From assembly GCA_047345645.1 (NCBI GenBank), contig JBLEFH010000010.1: 64,000 nt of DNA. The stretch is one strand, 5' to 3'. This document shows, in pieces, positions 16,863 through 26,004 of this stretch. How positions within the stretch are numbered: position 1 is the stretch's first letter; every line of letters begins with the position of its first letter. The stretch is from JBLEFH01 sp047345645. Its GTDB lineage: Bacteria; Pseudomonadota; Alphaproteobacteria; Rhodobacterales; Rhodobacteraceae. Under the pieces are notes generated by a model, which did not search any database, was not told where the DNA came from, and saw nothing but the letters and a program-made list of their open reading frames with translations. Position numbers and translations under genes: made by a program.

Positions 16863-17486
16863 ATGATTTTTAACGAAGAAAATCGCGAAATTCTGGAAAC
16901 CCTGCTCCAATGGCGGCGGGATGTGCGCCATTTCCGGCCCGGCGCGATTCCCGAAACGCAGGTGGAGACCCTGCGCCGCGCCATGGATTACGCGCCCTCG
17001 GTTGGCAATGCGCGGCCCTGGCGGGTGATCCGGGTCGAGGATGCGGCCCTCCGCCAAGCCGTGCGGGAGAATTTCGCCGCGGCCAACGAGAGCGCCGCCA
17101 GCATCTACGACAGCGACCGCCGCGCGGCCTATGCCAAACTGAAACTCGAAGGGTTGGAGATCGCGCCCCTGCACCTCGCCATTTTCACCGATCTGTCCCC
17201 CGCCGCCGGTCACGGGCTTGGCCGCCAGACCATGCAGGACACGCTGATCCAGTCCACCGCCATGGCGATCCATGGCCTCTGGCTCACCGCGCGGGCGCTC
17301 AATCTCGGGCTCGGCATGGTCTCCATTCTCGACCCCGCCGAAATCGAAACCCTCCTCCAAACTCCGCCCGACTGGCGCTTCACGGCCTATCTCTGCATCG
17401 GCCACCCGGCGGCGCATGACGACACGCCGCTCCTCCACCGCACCGGCTGGCAGGAGAACAGCGACACCGCCTGGCACACACGATAG
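16863..17486 (+). CDS. bluB: 5,6-dimethylbenzimidazole synthase
   Basis: BluB breaks down reduced FMN with oxygen to make 5,6-dimethylbenzimidazole, the lower ligand of cobalamin. The 207-residue protein has the nitroreductase-like fold and BluB-typical features: WRRDVRHF near residue 17, PSVGNARPWRV, GLGRQTMQDTL and the C-terminal LGLGMVSILDP with AYLCIGHP. The context has no other cobalamin genes, and there is no room for a cobalamin riboswitch in the short divergent spacer. It is divergent from the acyl-CoA synthetase and 39 bases ahead of the histidine kinase. Confidence 0.88.
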   Translation: MIFNEENREILETLLQWRRDVRHFRPGAIPETQVETLRRAMDYAPSVGNARPWRVIRVEDAALRQAVRENFAAANESAASIYDSDRRAAYAKLKLEGLEIAPLHLAIFTDLSPAAGHGLGRQTMQDTLIQSTAMAIHGLWLTARALNLGLGMVSILDPAEIETLLQTPPDWRFTAYLCIGHPAAHDDTPLLHRTGWQENSDTAWHTR

Positions 17487-17525
17487 GCTTGCCCGCGGCG
17501 CAAAACGCGGCCTATCCTCGCGGCC

Positions 17526-19445
17526 ATGCTCAAACCCTCGACCCTCGACCGCGCCCAATTGCTGCAAGCCGGTCTCGACCTGATCCAGCCCGCGATCTCC
17601 ATTTTCGACTCGCGGCTGCGGCTGGTCGTGTGGAACCGCGCGTTCGAGATCATGTTCGCCCTGCCTCCGGAGCTGTTTCAGGTCGGCACGCCCTTCGATC
17701 AAATCGTCCGCACCCTCGCTGAGCGCGGCGAATACGGCCCCATCGACAATCTCGATGAATGGGTGGCGGAGCGCGTGCTTCAGGCCGAACGGTTCGAGCC
17801 GCATTATTTCGAACGGGTGCGCGCCAATGGCGGCACGCTCGCGATTGAGGGCCACCCGCTCGATGATGGTGGATGGGTCGCCGTTTACACCGATATTTCC
17901 GCGGCCAAGGCGCAGGAGGCGCTGCTGCGGGAGCGCTCGGATCATCTGTCGGACCAGCTTCTCGCCCGCTCCGAACGCCTCGCCGCGACCAACCGCGCGC
18001 TGGAGGCGACCGTGCAGCGGCTGGAAACCACCAAGCGCGAATTGCTCGACAGCAAGAACCGCACGCGCCTCGCCACCGAAGTCACCCCCGCCCATATCGC
18101 CCATATGGGCCGCAACCGGATCTACACCTATTCCAACCGCCAGTTGGAGCAGGTCATTCCGGGCCGCCCGCGCAACATCGTTGGGCTCGACGCGGAAACG
18201 GCACTTGGCAGCGAAGCCTATGCCGCCATCGCCCCCTATCTCGACCGGGCCTTTGCGGGCGAAAAATGTATCTTCGAGTTCGATCTCGACGGGCTCTCCC
18301 GCCGCATCCGCGCCATCTTCGCCCCGGTGATCGACGAGGAAGAGGTTGTCGGCATCTCGATCCTCTCCATGGATGTGACCGAAGAGGCCAAGGCCCGCGC
18401 CATCCTCCAGCAATCCCGCAAGCGCGAATTGGCGGCGCAAATGACGTCCGGCCTCGTCCATGATTTCGGCAATCTGCTGACCATCATGCTGGGGCTGGAG
18501 GACCGGCTCTCGCGCATGGACGGCCTGCCGGAGGACGCCCGCCACAAACTCGGCGCCATGCGCGCGGCGGCGATGCGCGGCACGGCGCTCCTCGACAATC
18601 TCACCAATTTCACCGGGCGGCGCGAGCTGCGCCCCCGCGACACGGACCTGACCGCGAGCCTCAAAACCGTGGCCGATCTCGCCCGCCCGACCTTCCACAA
18701 GGATCTGAGCCTTCAGGTGAAAATCGACCCGCGCCTTGGCCGCGCCAAGATCGACGAAGGGTTCTTTCAGGACGCGGTGCTGAACCTCATCTTCAACGCC
18801 CGCGACGCGATCCGCGCCGATGCGGGCCGGGTCTCGCTCACCGCCCGCAAACGCCCTGGCAACTGGTTCACCCTCACCGTGCATGACAGCGGGCCGGGCT
18901 TCTCGGAGTCGGCGCTCAACCACGCGCTCGACCCGTTTTTCACAACCAAATCGGACGGCACGGGGCTCGGCCTCGCCAGCGTCTACGACTTCGCGCAGAT
19001 GTGCGGCGGGCGGCTCACCTATGGCAACCGCAAGGCGGGCGGCGCCTACGTCACCCTGCTGATCCCTCATGAGCCCGCCGCCGCGCAAATGGCCCGGCGC
19101 GCGACCCGCTCGAAACTCGTGCTGCTCGTCGAGGATACCGAAGAGCTGCGCCACACCATCCGCGACATGCTCCGCGATATGGGTCATCAGGTGGTCGAGG
19201 CGATCAGCGCTGAGGAAGCGCTGGAGCTGGCGCATCTGCCCGAGGTCGAAGCGATCCTTTCGGACCTCATGCTGGCGGGCGAGATGACCGGTCTCGACCT
19301 CGCCCGCGCCCTGCCGAAAACCCGCGCGCCGATCCTCATGACCGCCCTGCCGCGCAGCCACCCCTTGCGGCGTGCCGCGGAGACGGACTATCCCCTTCTG
19401 GCAAAACCCTTTGGTGCCGCAGAGCTTCGGGAGGCGCTCGAATGA
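17526..19445 (+). CDS. Hybrid sensor histidine kinase with PAS domains and C-terminal receiver
   Basis: The 639-residue protein has no clear membrane segment, so it is probably cytosolic. Order: a PAS_7-type domain (residues about 15-125, IFDSRLRLVVWNRAF), a coiled coil (130-180), a second PAS-like domain (190-290), a phosphoacceptor helix with H312 in LVHDFGNLL, an HATPase domain with N424 (NLIFNARDAI), DSGPGFS and GTGLGLA boxes, and a receiver domain with D580 (LSDLML). The following response regulator overlaps it by 4 bases (ATGA), so the two form a phosphorelay pair. The signal and targets are unknown; a PAS-bound cofactor such as flavin or haem cannot be judged. Confidence 0.9.
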   Translation: MLKPSTLDRAQLLQAGLDLIQPAISIFDSRLRLVVWNRAFEIMFALPPELFQVGTPFDQIVRTLAERGEYGPIDNLDEWVAERVLQAERFEPHYFERVRANGGTLAIEGHPLDDGGWVAVYTDISAAKAQEALLRERSDHLSDQLLARSERLAATNRALEATVQRLETTKRELLDSKNRTRLATEVTPAHIAHMGRNRIYTYSNRQLEQVIPGRPRNIVGLDAETALGSEAYAAIAPYLDRAFAGEKCIFEFDLDGLSRRIRAIFAPVIDEEEVVGISILSMDVTEEAKARAILQQSRKRELAAQMTSGLVHDFGNLLTIMLGLEDRLSRMDGLPEDARHKLGAMRAAAMRGTALLDNLTNFTGRRELRPRDTDLTASLKTVADLARPTFHKDLSLQVKIDPRLGRAKIDEGFFQDAVLNLIFNARDAIRADAGRVSLTARKRPGNWFTLTVHDSGPGFSESALNHALDPFFTTKSDGTGLGLASVYDFAQMCGGRLTYGNRKAGGAYVTLLIPHEPAAAQMARRATRSKLVLLVEDTEELRHTIRDMLRDMGHQVVEAISAEEALELAHLPEVEAILSDLMLAGEMTGLDLARALPKTRAPILMTALPRSHPLRRAAETDYPLLAKPFGAAELREALE

Positions 19446-20143
19446 GCCTGATCGCGATTGTCGAAGATGACGAGATCATCCGCGAAATGATCGTCGAAGC
19501 TTTGGGCGATGCGGGGATGGAGACCGTCGATTTCGCCTCTGCCGCCCGGTTCGAAGCCGCGCTGCCGGACCTCGCGCCCGATCTCTGCCTCATGGATCTC
19601 GGCCTGCCGGATCGCGACGGGCTCGCGCTCATCCAGAAGGTCACGGATCGCGGCGTGCCTGTCATCATCGTTTCGGGGCGGCGGGAGTTGCATGACCGCG
19701 TGTCCGGCCTTGATCTCGGAGCCGATGACTACATCACCAAACCCTTCGAAATGCCTGAACTTGTGGCGCGAATCCGCGCGCAACTTCGCCGTGGCCGCCC
19801 GCAAAGCGCCGAGAGCGGCACCCGCGAGCGCGCCCAGTTTGGCGGCTGGACCGCCGATTTCCGCGACTATTCGCTAACCCATGAAGACGGCCGCCTCGCG
19901 CAATTCAGTCAGGCGGAGGGCGATGTGCTGCGCTGCTTCCTCGCCAGCCCGAAACGCCTCATCAGCCGCAGCCAGATGCAGGACCAGCTTGGCGGCGCGG
20001 CGTCTGAGGCCTTCGACCGGGCCGTCGATGTGCGCATCTCGCGCCTGCGCGGCAAACTGGGCGACGATCCGAAAAACCCGACGCTGATCCGCACGATCTA
20101 TGGCGCGGGCTATCTCTTCCTCGCCGATGTGCGTTGGCTCTGA
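19442..20143 (+). CDS. OmpR-type response regulator
   Basis: The 233-residue protein has an N-terminal receiver domain with acidic pocket ED-D at residues 8-10 and phosphoacceptor D52 (LMDLGLPD), conserved T/S and K (ITKPFE). A C-terminal winged-helix DNA-binding domain ends in IRTIYGAGYLF. It is translationally coupled to the hybrid kinase upstream and is its likely partner. No operator can be assigned. It converges on hsp20, whose terminator lies between them. Confidence 0.93.
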   Translation: MSLIAIVEDDEIIREMIVEALGDAGMETVDFASAARFEAALPDLAPDLCLMDLGLPDRDGLALIQKVTDRGVPVIIVSGRRELHDRVSGLDLGADDYITKPFEMPELVARIRAQLRRGRPQSAESGTRERAQFGGWTADFRDYSLTHEDGRLAQFSQAEGDVLRCFLASPKRLISRSQMQDQLGGAASEAFDRAVDVRISRLRGKLGDDPKNPTLIRTIYGAGYLFLADVRWL

Positions 20144-20149
20144 AGACGC

Positions 20150-20174
20150 AAAAGGCCCGCCACAAGGGCGGGCC
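20150..20174 (-). terminator. Rho-independent terminator of hsp20
   Basis: Stem of GGCCCGCC (20154-20161) and GGCGGGCC (20167-20174) with a small loop. On the minus strand it is followed by TTTT. The plus strand lacks a T run, so it mainly serves hsp20. Confidence 0.75.
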
Positions 20175-20197
20175 AACATCATCATAAAGCGCGATGC

Positions 20198-20644
20198 TTA
20201 GGCGGTTTCGCCTTCAACCGTTGCACCTTTGCCGATCTCGATCTTGCGCGGGCGCTTGGCTTCCGGCACTTCACGCACGAGGTCGATATGCAGCAGGCCA
20301 TTCTCGGTAAACGCGCCGGTTGCGCGCACATGGTCGGCCAGTTGGAAACGCTTCTCAAAAGCGCGGGCGGCGATGCCACGGTGCAGGAAGGTGCGCTCCT
20401 CATCCTTGTCCTCGATACGGCCTTTCACCACGAGTTGCCCGTCGCGGCTCTCGATCTCCAGATCCGCATCGGCAAACCCGGCGGTCGCCAGCGTGATCCG
20501 GTAGTCATTCTCGCCCGTTTTCTCAATGTTATAGGGCGGGTAGCCCGAGCCATTATCCGCGCTCAGCGCTGCATCAAGCAGCCCGGCAAGGCGGTCAAAG
20601 CCCACAGTGGAACGGTAGAGGGGGGAAAGATCATAGTTTCGCAT
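20198..20644 (-). CDS. Hsp20-family small heat-shock protein (IbpA-like)
   Basis: A 148-residue cytosolic holdase that binds unfolding proteins and keeps them soluble for refolding, probably feeding the DnaK/ClpB system encoded partly at the left of the window. The alpha-crystallin domain covers about residues 35-130, with PPYNIEKTGENDYRITLATA and the typical AFEKRFQLAD; a C-terminal IEIGK stands near the usual I-x-I anchoring motif. The start has AAGGA 7 bases upstream inside a ROSE-like hairpin, and a sigma32-type promoter lies further upstream, so both transcription and translation are probably heat controlled. Confidence 0.93.
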   Translation of the reverse strand: MRNYDLSPLYRSTVGFDRLAGLLDAALSADNGSGYPPYNIEKTGENDYRITLATAGFADADLEIESRDGQLVVKGRIEDKDEERTFLHRGIAARAFEKRFQLADHVRATGAFTENGLLHIDLVREVPEAKRPRKIEIGKGATVEGETA

Positions 20645-20647
20645 TTT

Positions 20648-20669
20648 TGCATCCTTTCAAAGCGATACA
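20648..20669 (-). promoter_or_regulatory. ROSE-like RNA thermometer hairpin over the hsp20 ribosome-binding site
   Basis: In the mRNA, UCGCU (61-65 of the 20600s) pairs with AGGA (52-55) leaving a single bulged G. The stem is extended by UGUA pairing with UGCA, and the loop is UUGAA. This matches the ROSE rule U(U/C)GCU against the Shine-Dalgarno with a bulged G. The hairpin would hide the ribosome-binding site at low temperature. Confidence 0.7.
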
Positions 20670-20740
20670 GTTGGTATGCCCCTCCCTTTTTCGGGACGAG
20701 GCGGTCTCGCCGAACCCTTCTGGCGTCCGGCATGAGAGAA

Positions 20741-20768
20741 ATGTGGGCGCAATTTTTCCGGTTTCAAG
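20741..20768 (-). promoter_or_regulatory. Sigma32-type heat-shock promoter of hsp20
   Basis: Minus strand CTTGAAA (20762-20768), 14-base spacer, CCCACAT (20741-20747). One base differs from the RpoH consensus. The start near 20733 gives a leader of about 89 bases, a normal length for ROSE-type leaders. Confidence 0.7.
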
Positions 20769-20774
20769 AGGCGG

Positions 20775-22730
20775 TCAGCGGCGGCGCGGCATCCTGAGCC
20801 ACGCCAGCGCCAGCGCGGCAGAAATCAGCAACAACCACGCCCATGGCGGCAATGCCGGCTGCGCCGTGATGTTCGTGACCTCCTGCGCATCGCGGGCCAC
20901 CGCGCCGATCCAGCCGCGCCCGTAAGCCCGCCGCCCCGGCTCCACCCGGCGCAGGCGCGGCGTCTCCTCGTCGAGCCGCACGAAGGCCCCGCCCGCGGCG
21001 TCGGCCTGCGCGGCCAGCGGCGTCTCGCTCCGCAAGACCCGGTCCAGCTCCGCCGTCCGCGCCGCACCGACAAAGGCCGCCGCTTGCAAATCACCCGATT
21101 GCCCTTGCCAGATGCCCTCCGCCGCATCCGGCAAACGCGCGGTATAAACGCCATCCGCGCCGGACCAGTCGAGCGTGTCCTCTCCCTCCGGCCCGGTCAA
21201 CACCAGCGGCGGCGGCGCGTCCGACAGGCTCCGCCGTTCGGCAATCAGCGCGCCCGCCTCGGCTCGCATCTCCAGCTGCTCCGCCTCCAGCTCCGGCGCT
21301 TTCATCAGCCAATGGGCAATGCGCCGCATCGTCTCGCGATACGGCCCGCCGCCCTCATAATCCCGCGCCCAAAGCCACACCTGATCGGACCCCATCAGCC
21401 CGACGCGGCCCTCCCCGGTTTCCGCGATATGAAAGAGCGGCCCGTCGCCTTCGAGAAGCGTCGCACCCTCTCCGACCCGCAGCGGAATTTGCCGCGCCCA
21501 TGGCCCCGGCTCGACATCCCGCAAGGGCGCGGTCACCGGATGGCGCGCGCCCGCTTCGGTCAGGGCGGGCGTGAACAGATCATCGCGCACCCCGCCCGTC
21601 GGCTGGCCCGGCAAGACCCGCGCCAGCGGCCCATTGGCGACCGAGCGCACCCCGGTGAATTCCGGCCCCGCAATCACCATCAGCGCACCGCCCGCCTCGA
21701 CCCGCTGCGCCACATTGTCGAGATAGGCGGCAGGCAGGTAGTCCGCCCCCTCGAACCGGTCGAATATCACGAGATCGAACTGGTCCAGCAACTCCTCGAA
21801 CAGCGTCTCGGTCGGGAAGGCGATCAGCGCCAATTCGCTCTCAGGCACGCCGTCATATTTGTCGATGGTCCGCAGGATGGTGAAATGCACCAGATCCACC
21901 GCCGGGTCCGATTTCAGGAACCCGCGCAGCGCCCGCCCGCCGGGATAGGGCCGTCCCGAGACGAGCAGCACCCGCATCCGCTCCTTCGCCGCCGTGACCT
22001 CCAGCGCCACGCGGTTATTGGCGACGGTGAGTTCCCCCTCCAGCGGCGCAAGCTCGGCGAAAATCTGGTGCCGGCCCGCGCGCTCCAGCGTCAGCGGGAT
22101 CTCCAGCGGCGCGCCCTCGGTCAAGCGGTGCGTCTCCTCCGCGCCATTGCGCCAGAGCCGCAATTCCATCTCCGCCGCGCCCGTCGCGGTAAAGGTCAGC
22201 GGCACCGTCTCACCGACCAGCCCATAGTCCGGGGCCTCCGCCATCAGCCGCAAATCGCGCTCCGCCGCGCTCCCGGTCAGCAAAACATGCACCGGCGCGC
22301 CGATCTCGGGCAGCATCCCCTGGTCGATCACCTGCCCATCGCTGATCAGCACAATCGCCGCCACCCGGTCCGGGTCGATCCGGCGCAGCGTGTCGCGCAA
22401 GGGCGGCATCACCTCGGTCCCGCGCGGCCCTTCCACCGCGCTGACCTCGATGATCTCCGCCTCCTCCAATTCCAGCGGCAAAGCGGTCTGCTGGGCCCGT
22501 TCCCCCAGCCGATTGCTGGCGCTCTCATCGCGCAGCACGATCACCACGTCCGACAGCGGCGTGCCCTCGATCTCCTGTTTGAGCGGCCCGGCCAGCACGG
22601 TCAGCAGCAGCGCCCCCGCCAGCAAACGTCCGCCCTGCCCCGCAAGGCGTGGGAAAGGCAGCAACGCCGCCACAAGCAGCGCCGCCAGCGCGCCAAGCGC
22701 CCAAAGGGGAAGATGCGGCGCCCAACTCAT
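20775..22730 (-). CDS. Large membrane protein of the MoxR/DUF58 cluster (unknown function)
   Basis: The 651-residue protein has two N-terminal hydrophobic segments (about residues 8-25 and 34-48) and one at the C-terminus (PWAWLLLISAALALAWL), with a large region between them, probably periplasmic. The early part resembles a von Willebrand-like fold (VVIVLRDESASN, AAIVLISDGQVID). Residues 240-400 (LVIFDRFEGADYLP, GGALMVIAGPEF) resemble a glutamine-amidotransferase-like domain without an obvious catalytic Cys. Such proteins end MoxR-DUF58-DUF4159 operons in alphaproteobacteria. Its ATG overlaps the preceding stop (ATGA). Function is not established. Confidence 0.72.
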   Translation of the reverse strand: MSWAPHLPLWALGALAALLVAALLPFPRLAGQGGRLLAGALLLTVLAGPLKQEIEGTPLSDVVIVLRDESASNRLGERAQQTALPLELEEAEIIEVSAVEGPRGTEVMPPLRDTLRRIDPDRVAAIVLISDGQVIDQGMLPEIGAPVHVLLTGSAAERDLRLMAEAPDYGLVGETVPLTFTATGAAEMELRLWRNGAEETHRLTEGAPLEIPLTLERAGRHQIFAELAPLEGELTVANNRVALEVTAAKERMRVLLVSGRPYPGGRALRGFLKSDPAVDLVHFTILRTIDKYDGVPESELALIAFPTETLFEELLDQFDLVIFDRFEGADYLPAAYLDNVAQRVEAGGALMVIAGPEFTGVRSVANGPLARVLPGQPTGGVRDDLFTPALTEAGARHPVTAPLRDVEPGPWARQIPLRVGEGATLLEGDGPLFHIAETGEGRVGLMGSDQVWLWARDYEGGGPYRETMRRIAHWLMKAPELEAEQLEMRAEAGALIAERRSLSDAPPPLVLTGPEGEDTLDWSGADGVYTARLPDAAEGIWQGQSGDLQAAAFVGAARTAELDRVLRSETPLAAQADAAGGAFVRLDEETPRLRRVEPGRRAYGRGWIGAVARDAQEVTNITAQPALPPWAWLLLISAALALAWLRMPRRR

Positions 22731-25216
22731 CGGCGCATCCGATCCATCAGATTTTGCACATGAAGCTGGTCCGATTTGTAATTCCCGGTCAGCGCATACA
22801 TCACCAGATTGACGCCGAACCGCATGGTCAGCTCGCGCCGGAACGCACCGTCATAGCCCGAGCCGACCGGCCGCATGGCCGCGCCCAGCCCGTCCACCGC
22901 CCAGGCGGCGGCCCAATCCCCATTGCCGATCAGCACCGAAGACACCTGATCGCCCGCCGCCGCCCAGATCTGCACCGGGCCAAGCCGCCCCATGATCTGC
23001 GGCAAGAGGTAGTAGCTGCGGCTCAGCACATGATCACTGTCCACCGGCGCAAGCGGCGGCAGGGTCAGCCCGCTGGTCAGCCGCGCAAGGTCCGGGCCTT
23101 CGCTCCCGTCGATCAGAAGCATCCCGCCATTGGCGAGATAATCCTGCATCGCCGCCCGTCCGCCCGCGTCCAGCACCTGCGCCGTCACCGGCCAGTAAAG
23201 CAGCGGATAGAGCGCCAGCGGATCGCGCCCCGGCACCACGCCTTCGGGGGCCGCCGGCTCCACCGCCGTGCGCCGCGCCAGTTCCGCACTCAGCCCGCGC
23301 AAGCCCGCGGACGAGAGATCATCCACCGCCGGATCGCCGGTTTCCACATAAGCCAGCACCGTCTCCAGCGCCGGGATCGGGGCCGTCTGCGCCTCGGCCT
23401 TTGGCGCAAGCGCGGCCAGCGCCAACAGCACCGGTGCAAAACGCCGCGCGACCCGGCCCGAGCCAAGCGCCTCTGCCGCCAGCAACAGCATCGCCAGCGC
23501 CAACAGCAAGGGCGCAATGGGCCGCGCCGTGGTGGCCGCGCCAATCTCGGTCACGCCGGGCAGCGGCCCTGCCGCGACGAGGGCCGCGTCTGGCCCGAGG
23601 AGCGGCACCCCCGCGCGCTGTCCGCCGCGCCGCCACAGCCCCGGCGGGCGCTCCGGCCCCGGCGGTCCGTCCAGTTCCGCACTCACCGCGCGCGGCGGTG
23701 GGCGCAGCCGGCCTTGCTCATCGACCATCTGCTCTAGCACCCATTCGCCTTCCGGCACCTCGGCCAGCGGCCCGCGAATTTGCGCCAGCCGGTCGATCAT
23801 CCCCAAAAACAGATCCGACAGCGGCAGGTCCGACCATCCCGGCGCAGGCGGCACATGCACGAAAAGCCGCGCCCCCGCGCCGCTTGTATCGGTCCCGCTC
23901 ACCAAGGGCGTGCCATCTTCGAGCGGGATCAGCACCTCCGCCCCCGCACCGAGCAACACCTGCTGGCGCACGGCGATCTCCGCATTGCCGCCGAGCCCCG
24001 TCAGCACGCCGCGCCCGGCCTGAACCGTCTGCGGCGGGCGCTCGGACAGCGCTTCGCCAAAAGACCGCGCCCCCTCGCCCAGCGGCGCGGGCAAGCTCTC
24101 GTCATTCTCCATATCCGCGGTCGCAAAACGCATCAGCCGCCCGCCATCCGCCGCCCAATCGTTCAGCCGCGCCGCATCCTCCGGCCCGATCTGCGCGATC
24201 CCGGCGATGATGATGAGATCCGCCCCGGACTCCACCGCATCGGCAATCGGAAGCGCGCTCACGGCCCGGCCCGCCAAAGCGCGGCGCAGGTAAAACAGCG
24301 GGTCCGCCAGATCCGCCCGCTCGCCGCCTTGCGGGCCGACCAGCACAATCCGCGCCGCCCGCGACGCATCGCCCAGCGGCACCACAGCCCCGGCATGGCG
24401 CGCGCCTTCCAGCGCAAAATGGGTCATCCGCGCCAGATGTCCCGGCGGGATTTGCGGGGTCAGCGCCGCCCCCTCCACCGTCCAATTGGTGAGCGCATCG
24501 CCCTCTGCCATCAACGTCACCTCGGCGGGCGCTGCCGTCCCGCGCCGCAGGACACGCAGGCCGTTCTCCTCATCTGTCGCGAGCGCCATCAACGGCGGTG
24601 CCATGATCCGCCGCGACACCGCCCCGCGCGCTGCCAGCGCCTCTGCAAGCGCCGCGTCGCCGTCCCGCGCGAGCCCATCGGAGAGCCACAGCGTTTCGAA
24701 ATCCTCGCCCTCGGCCACCACCTCCGCCAAACCGCGCGGGTCCGGTGCCCAAGGCGCGGGCCGGGTTGCAGCGAGGCGGCCAATCGCCTCATCGGCGGTG
24801 GTGAAATTCAGCGGCCCCGTCACCGGTTCGGCCAAAGACACAAGCGCCACGGGCCGCCCGCTCCGCGCCGCATCCCGCAAACTGTCGCGCAAAAAGGCGC
24901 GGCGGTCGGGCCAGTCGGGCGCGCTCGCCCAGCCGCCATCGTAAAGAACCAGAAGCCGCCCCTGACCCGGCGTCGTCGGGCGCAGCACCGGCCCGGCCAG
25001 CGCGACGATCACCAGCGCGGCAATCGCCAGCCGCAAGAGCCGCAGCCAGAGCGGCGTTTGCGACAAGGGCGCGCGGGTCGCGGGCGCATCACGCAAAAGG
25101 TCCAGCCCCGGAAAGGCAATCTCGCGCGGGAGCGGCGGCTTCGCCCGCATCGCCAGCCACAAAAGCGGCAGCGCGAAGAGGCCAAGCAGCAGCCAAGGCG
25201 CGGCGAACCCGATCAT
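22727..25216 (-). CDS. DUF4159 membrane protein with BatA-like N-terminus
   Basis: The 829-residue protein opens with two membrane segments in a BatA-type head (IGFAAPWLLLGLFALPLLWL) and a region with alpha/beta character (LLVLYDGGWASAPDW). Further hydrophobic segments lie in the middle (about residues 555-600). A C-terminal DUF4159 domain (ALYPLLYWPV, GGMLLIDGSEG, LSRSYYLL) completes it. The frame is open upstream, but the ATG at 25216 overlaps the DUF58 stop (ATGA) and matches the BatA-like beginning. It probably acts with the MoxR ATPase and DUF58 protein as a membrane-attached complex; no substrate is known. Confidence 0.8.
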   Translation of the reverse strand: MIGFAAPWLLLGLFALPLLWLAMRAKPPLPREIAFPGLDLLRDAPATRAPLSQTPLWLRLLRLAIAALVIVALAGPVLRPTTPGQGRLLVLYDGGWASAPDWPDRRAFLRDSLRDAARSGRPVALVSLAEPVTGPLNFTTADEAIGRLAATRPAPWAPDPRGLAEVVAEGEDFETLWLSDGLARDGDAALAEALAARGAVSRRIMAPPLMALATDEENGLRVLRRGTAAPAEVTLMAEGDALTNWTVEGAALTPQIPPGHLARMTHFALEGARHAGAVVPLGDASRAARIVLVGPQGGERADLADPLFYLRRALAGRAVSALPIADAVESGADLIIIAGIAQIGPEDAARLNDWAADGGRLMRFATADMENDESLPAPLGEGARSFGEALSERPPQTVQAGRGVLTGLGGNAEIAVRQQVLLGAGAEVLIPLEDGTPLVSGTDTSGAGARLFVHVPPAPGWSDLPLSDLFLGMIDRLAQIRGPLAEVPEGEWVLEQMVDEQGRLRPPPRAVSAELDGPPGPERPPGLWRRGGQRAGVPLLGPDAALVAAGPLPGVTEIGAATTARPIAPLLLALAMLLLAAEALGSGRVARRFAPVLLALAALAPKAEAQTAPIPALETVLAYVETGDPAVDDLSSAGLRGLSAELARRTAVEPAAPEGVVPGRDPLALYPLLYWPVTAQVLDAGGRAAMQDYLANGGMLLIDGSEGPDLARLTSGLTLPPLAPVDSDHVLSRSYYLLPQIMGRLGPVQIWAAAGDQVSSVLIGNGDWAAAWAVDGLGAAMRPVGSGYDGAFRRELTMRFGVNLVMYALTGNYKSDQLHVQNLMDRMRR

Positions 25217-26004
25217 CGGAGCGCCACCAGCGCATCGCGCAAGGACCGCAGCGCCGCGCGCATCGGCAGGTCCGTCTCCACCGAAACAACCCGAAAGCCC
25301 GCCTGTCCCGCCATCTCCGCCAAGCGCCCGCGCCACGCCGCGAGTTTCTCCAAATAATGCGCCCGCGCGGCACCGGCATCCGGCAGATCGAGCGGATCGC
25401 CCTCCCCGGTCAGCCGCACATAGCCCGCATAGGGAAAATCCCGCTCCGCCGGGTCGAGCAGATGTACCAGAACGCCCGCAACGCCCCGTCCCGCATAGGC
25501 GCGGAGCAGCGCGGCAATGTCCTCCGGCGCATCCCAAAAATCCGAAATCAACACGGCCCGTCCATGACGATGCAGCGGCAGCGCCTGCGCCGCGCCGCCG
25601 GGCCGCACATGCAGCGCGCCCGGCCCCTCAAGGCTGACCACCCGCTCGCCGCCGCCCTCCAGCGCCAGCGCCGCCGCTTCCAAAAGCCGCGTGCCGTAAT
25701 CCTGTTTGGACACCCCGCCGCTCGCAAAATCCATGCTCGCCCGCGCCGCGCACCAGAGCCCCGCCTCGCGCGCGACCTCCCATTCCGTTTGCCGCAAATA
25801 GAGCGTGTCGCCCCGCGCCGAGCGCCGCCAATCAATGGCTTGCGCCGGATCGCCGGGCTGCGCCGCGCGGTATTGCCAGAAGGAATCGCCCTGCCCGGCC
25901 ATCGCCCGCCGATGCGCCCCGCGATACTGCGCGCCGCTCAGACCCGGCAGCGAAATCGGGATTTCGGCGGCCAATGCGCGGGCATCGGGCAGGGTTTGGG
26001 TCAC
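25213..26004 (-). CDS. DUF58 domain protein
   Basis: The 263-residue protein lacks membrane segments and consists of a DUF58 domain. Family-typical pieces are FWQYRAAQPGDPAQAIDWRR near residue 42-61 and ALPLHRHGRAVLISDFWD near residue 140-158. DUF58 proteins nearly always sit beside MoxR AAA+ ATPases and are thought to be their partners or clients. The gene overlaps its neighbours at both ends by 4 bases. Confidence 0.88.
   Translation of the reverse strand: MTQTLPDARALAAEIPISLPGLSGAQYRGAHRRAMAGQGDSFWQYRAAQPGDPAQAIDWRRSARGDTLYLRQTEWEVAREAGLWCAARASMDFASGGVSKQDYGTRLLEAAALALEGGGERVVSLEGPGALHVRPGGAAQALPLHRHGRAVLISDFWDAPEDIAALLRAYAGRGVAGVLVHLLDPAERDFPYAGYVRLTGEGDPLDLPDAGAARAHYLEKLAAWRGRLAEMAGQAGFRVVSVETDLPMRAALRSLRDALVALR

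Noticed and set aside
16812..19361. A minus-strand frame of several hundred codons opposite bluB and the hybrid kinase
   Set aside because: Antisense shadow: the plus-strand genes have complete domains and motifs, the opposite frame has none.
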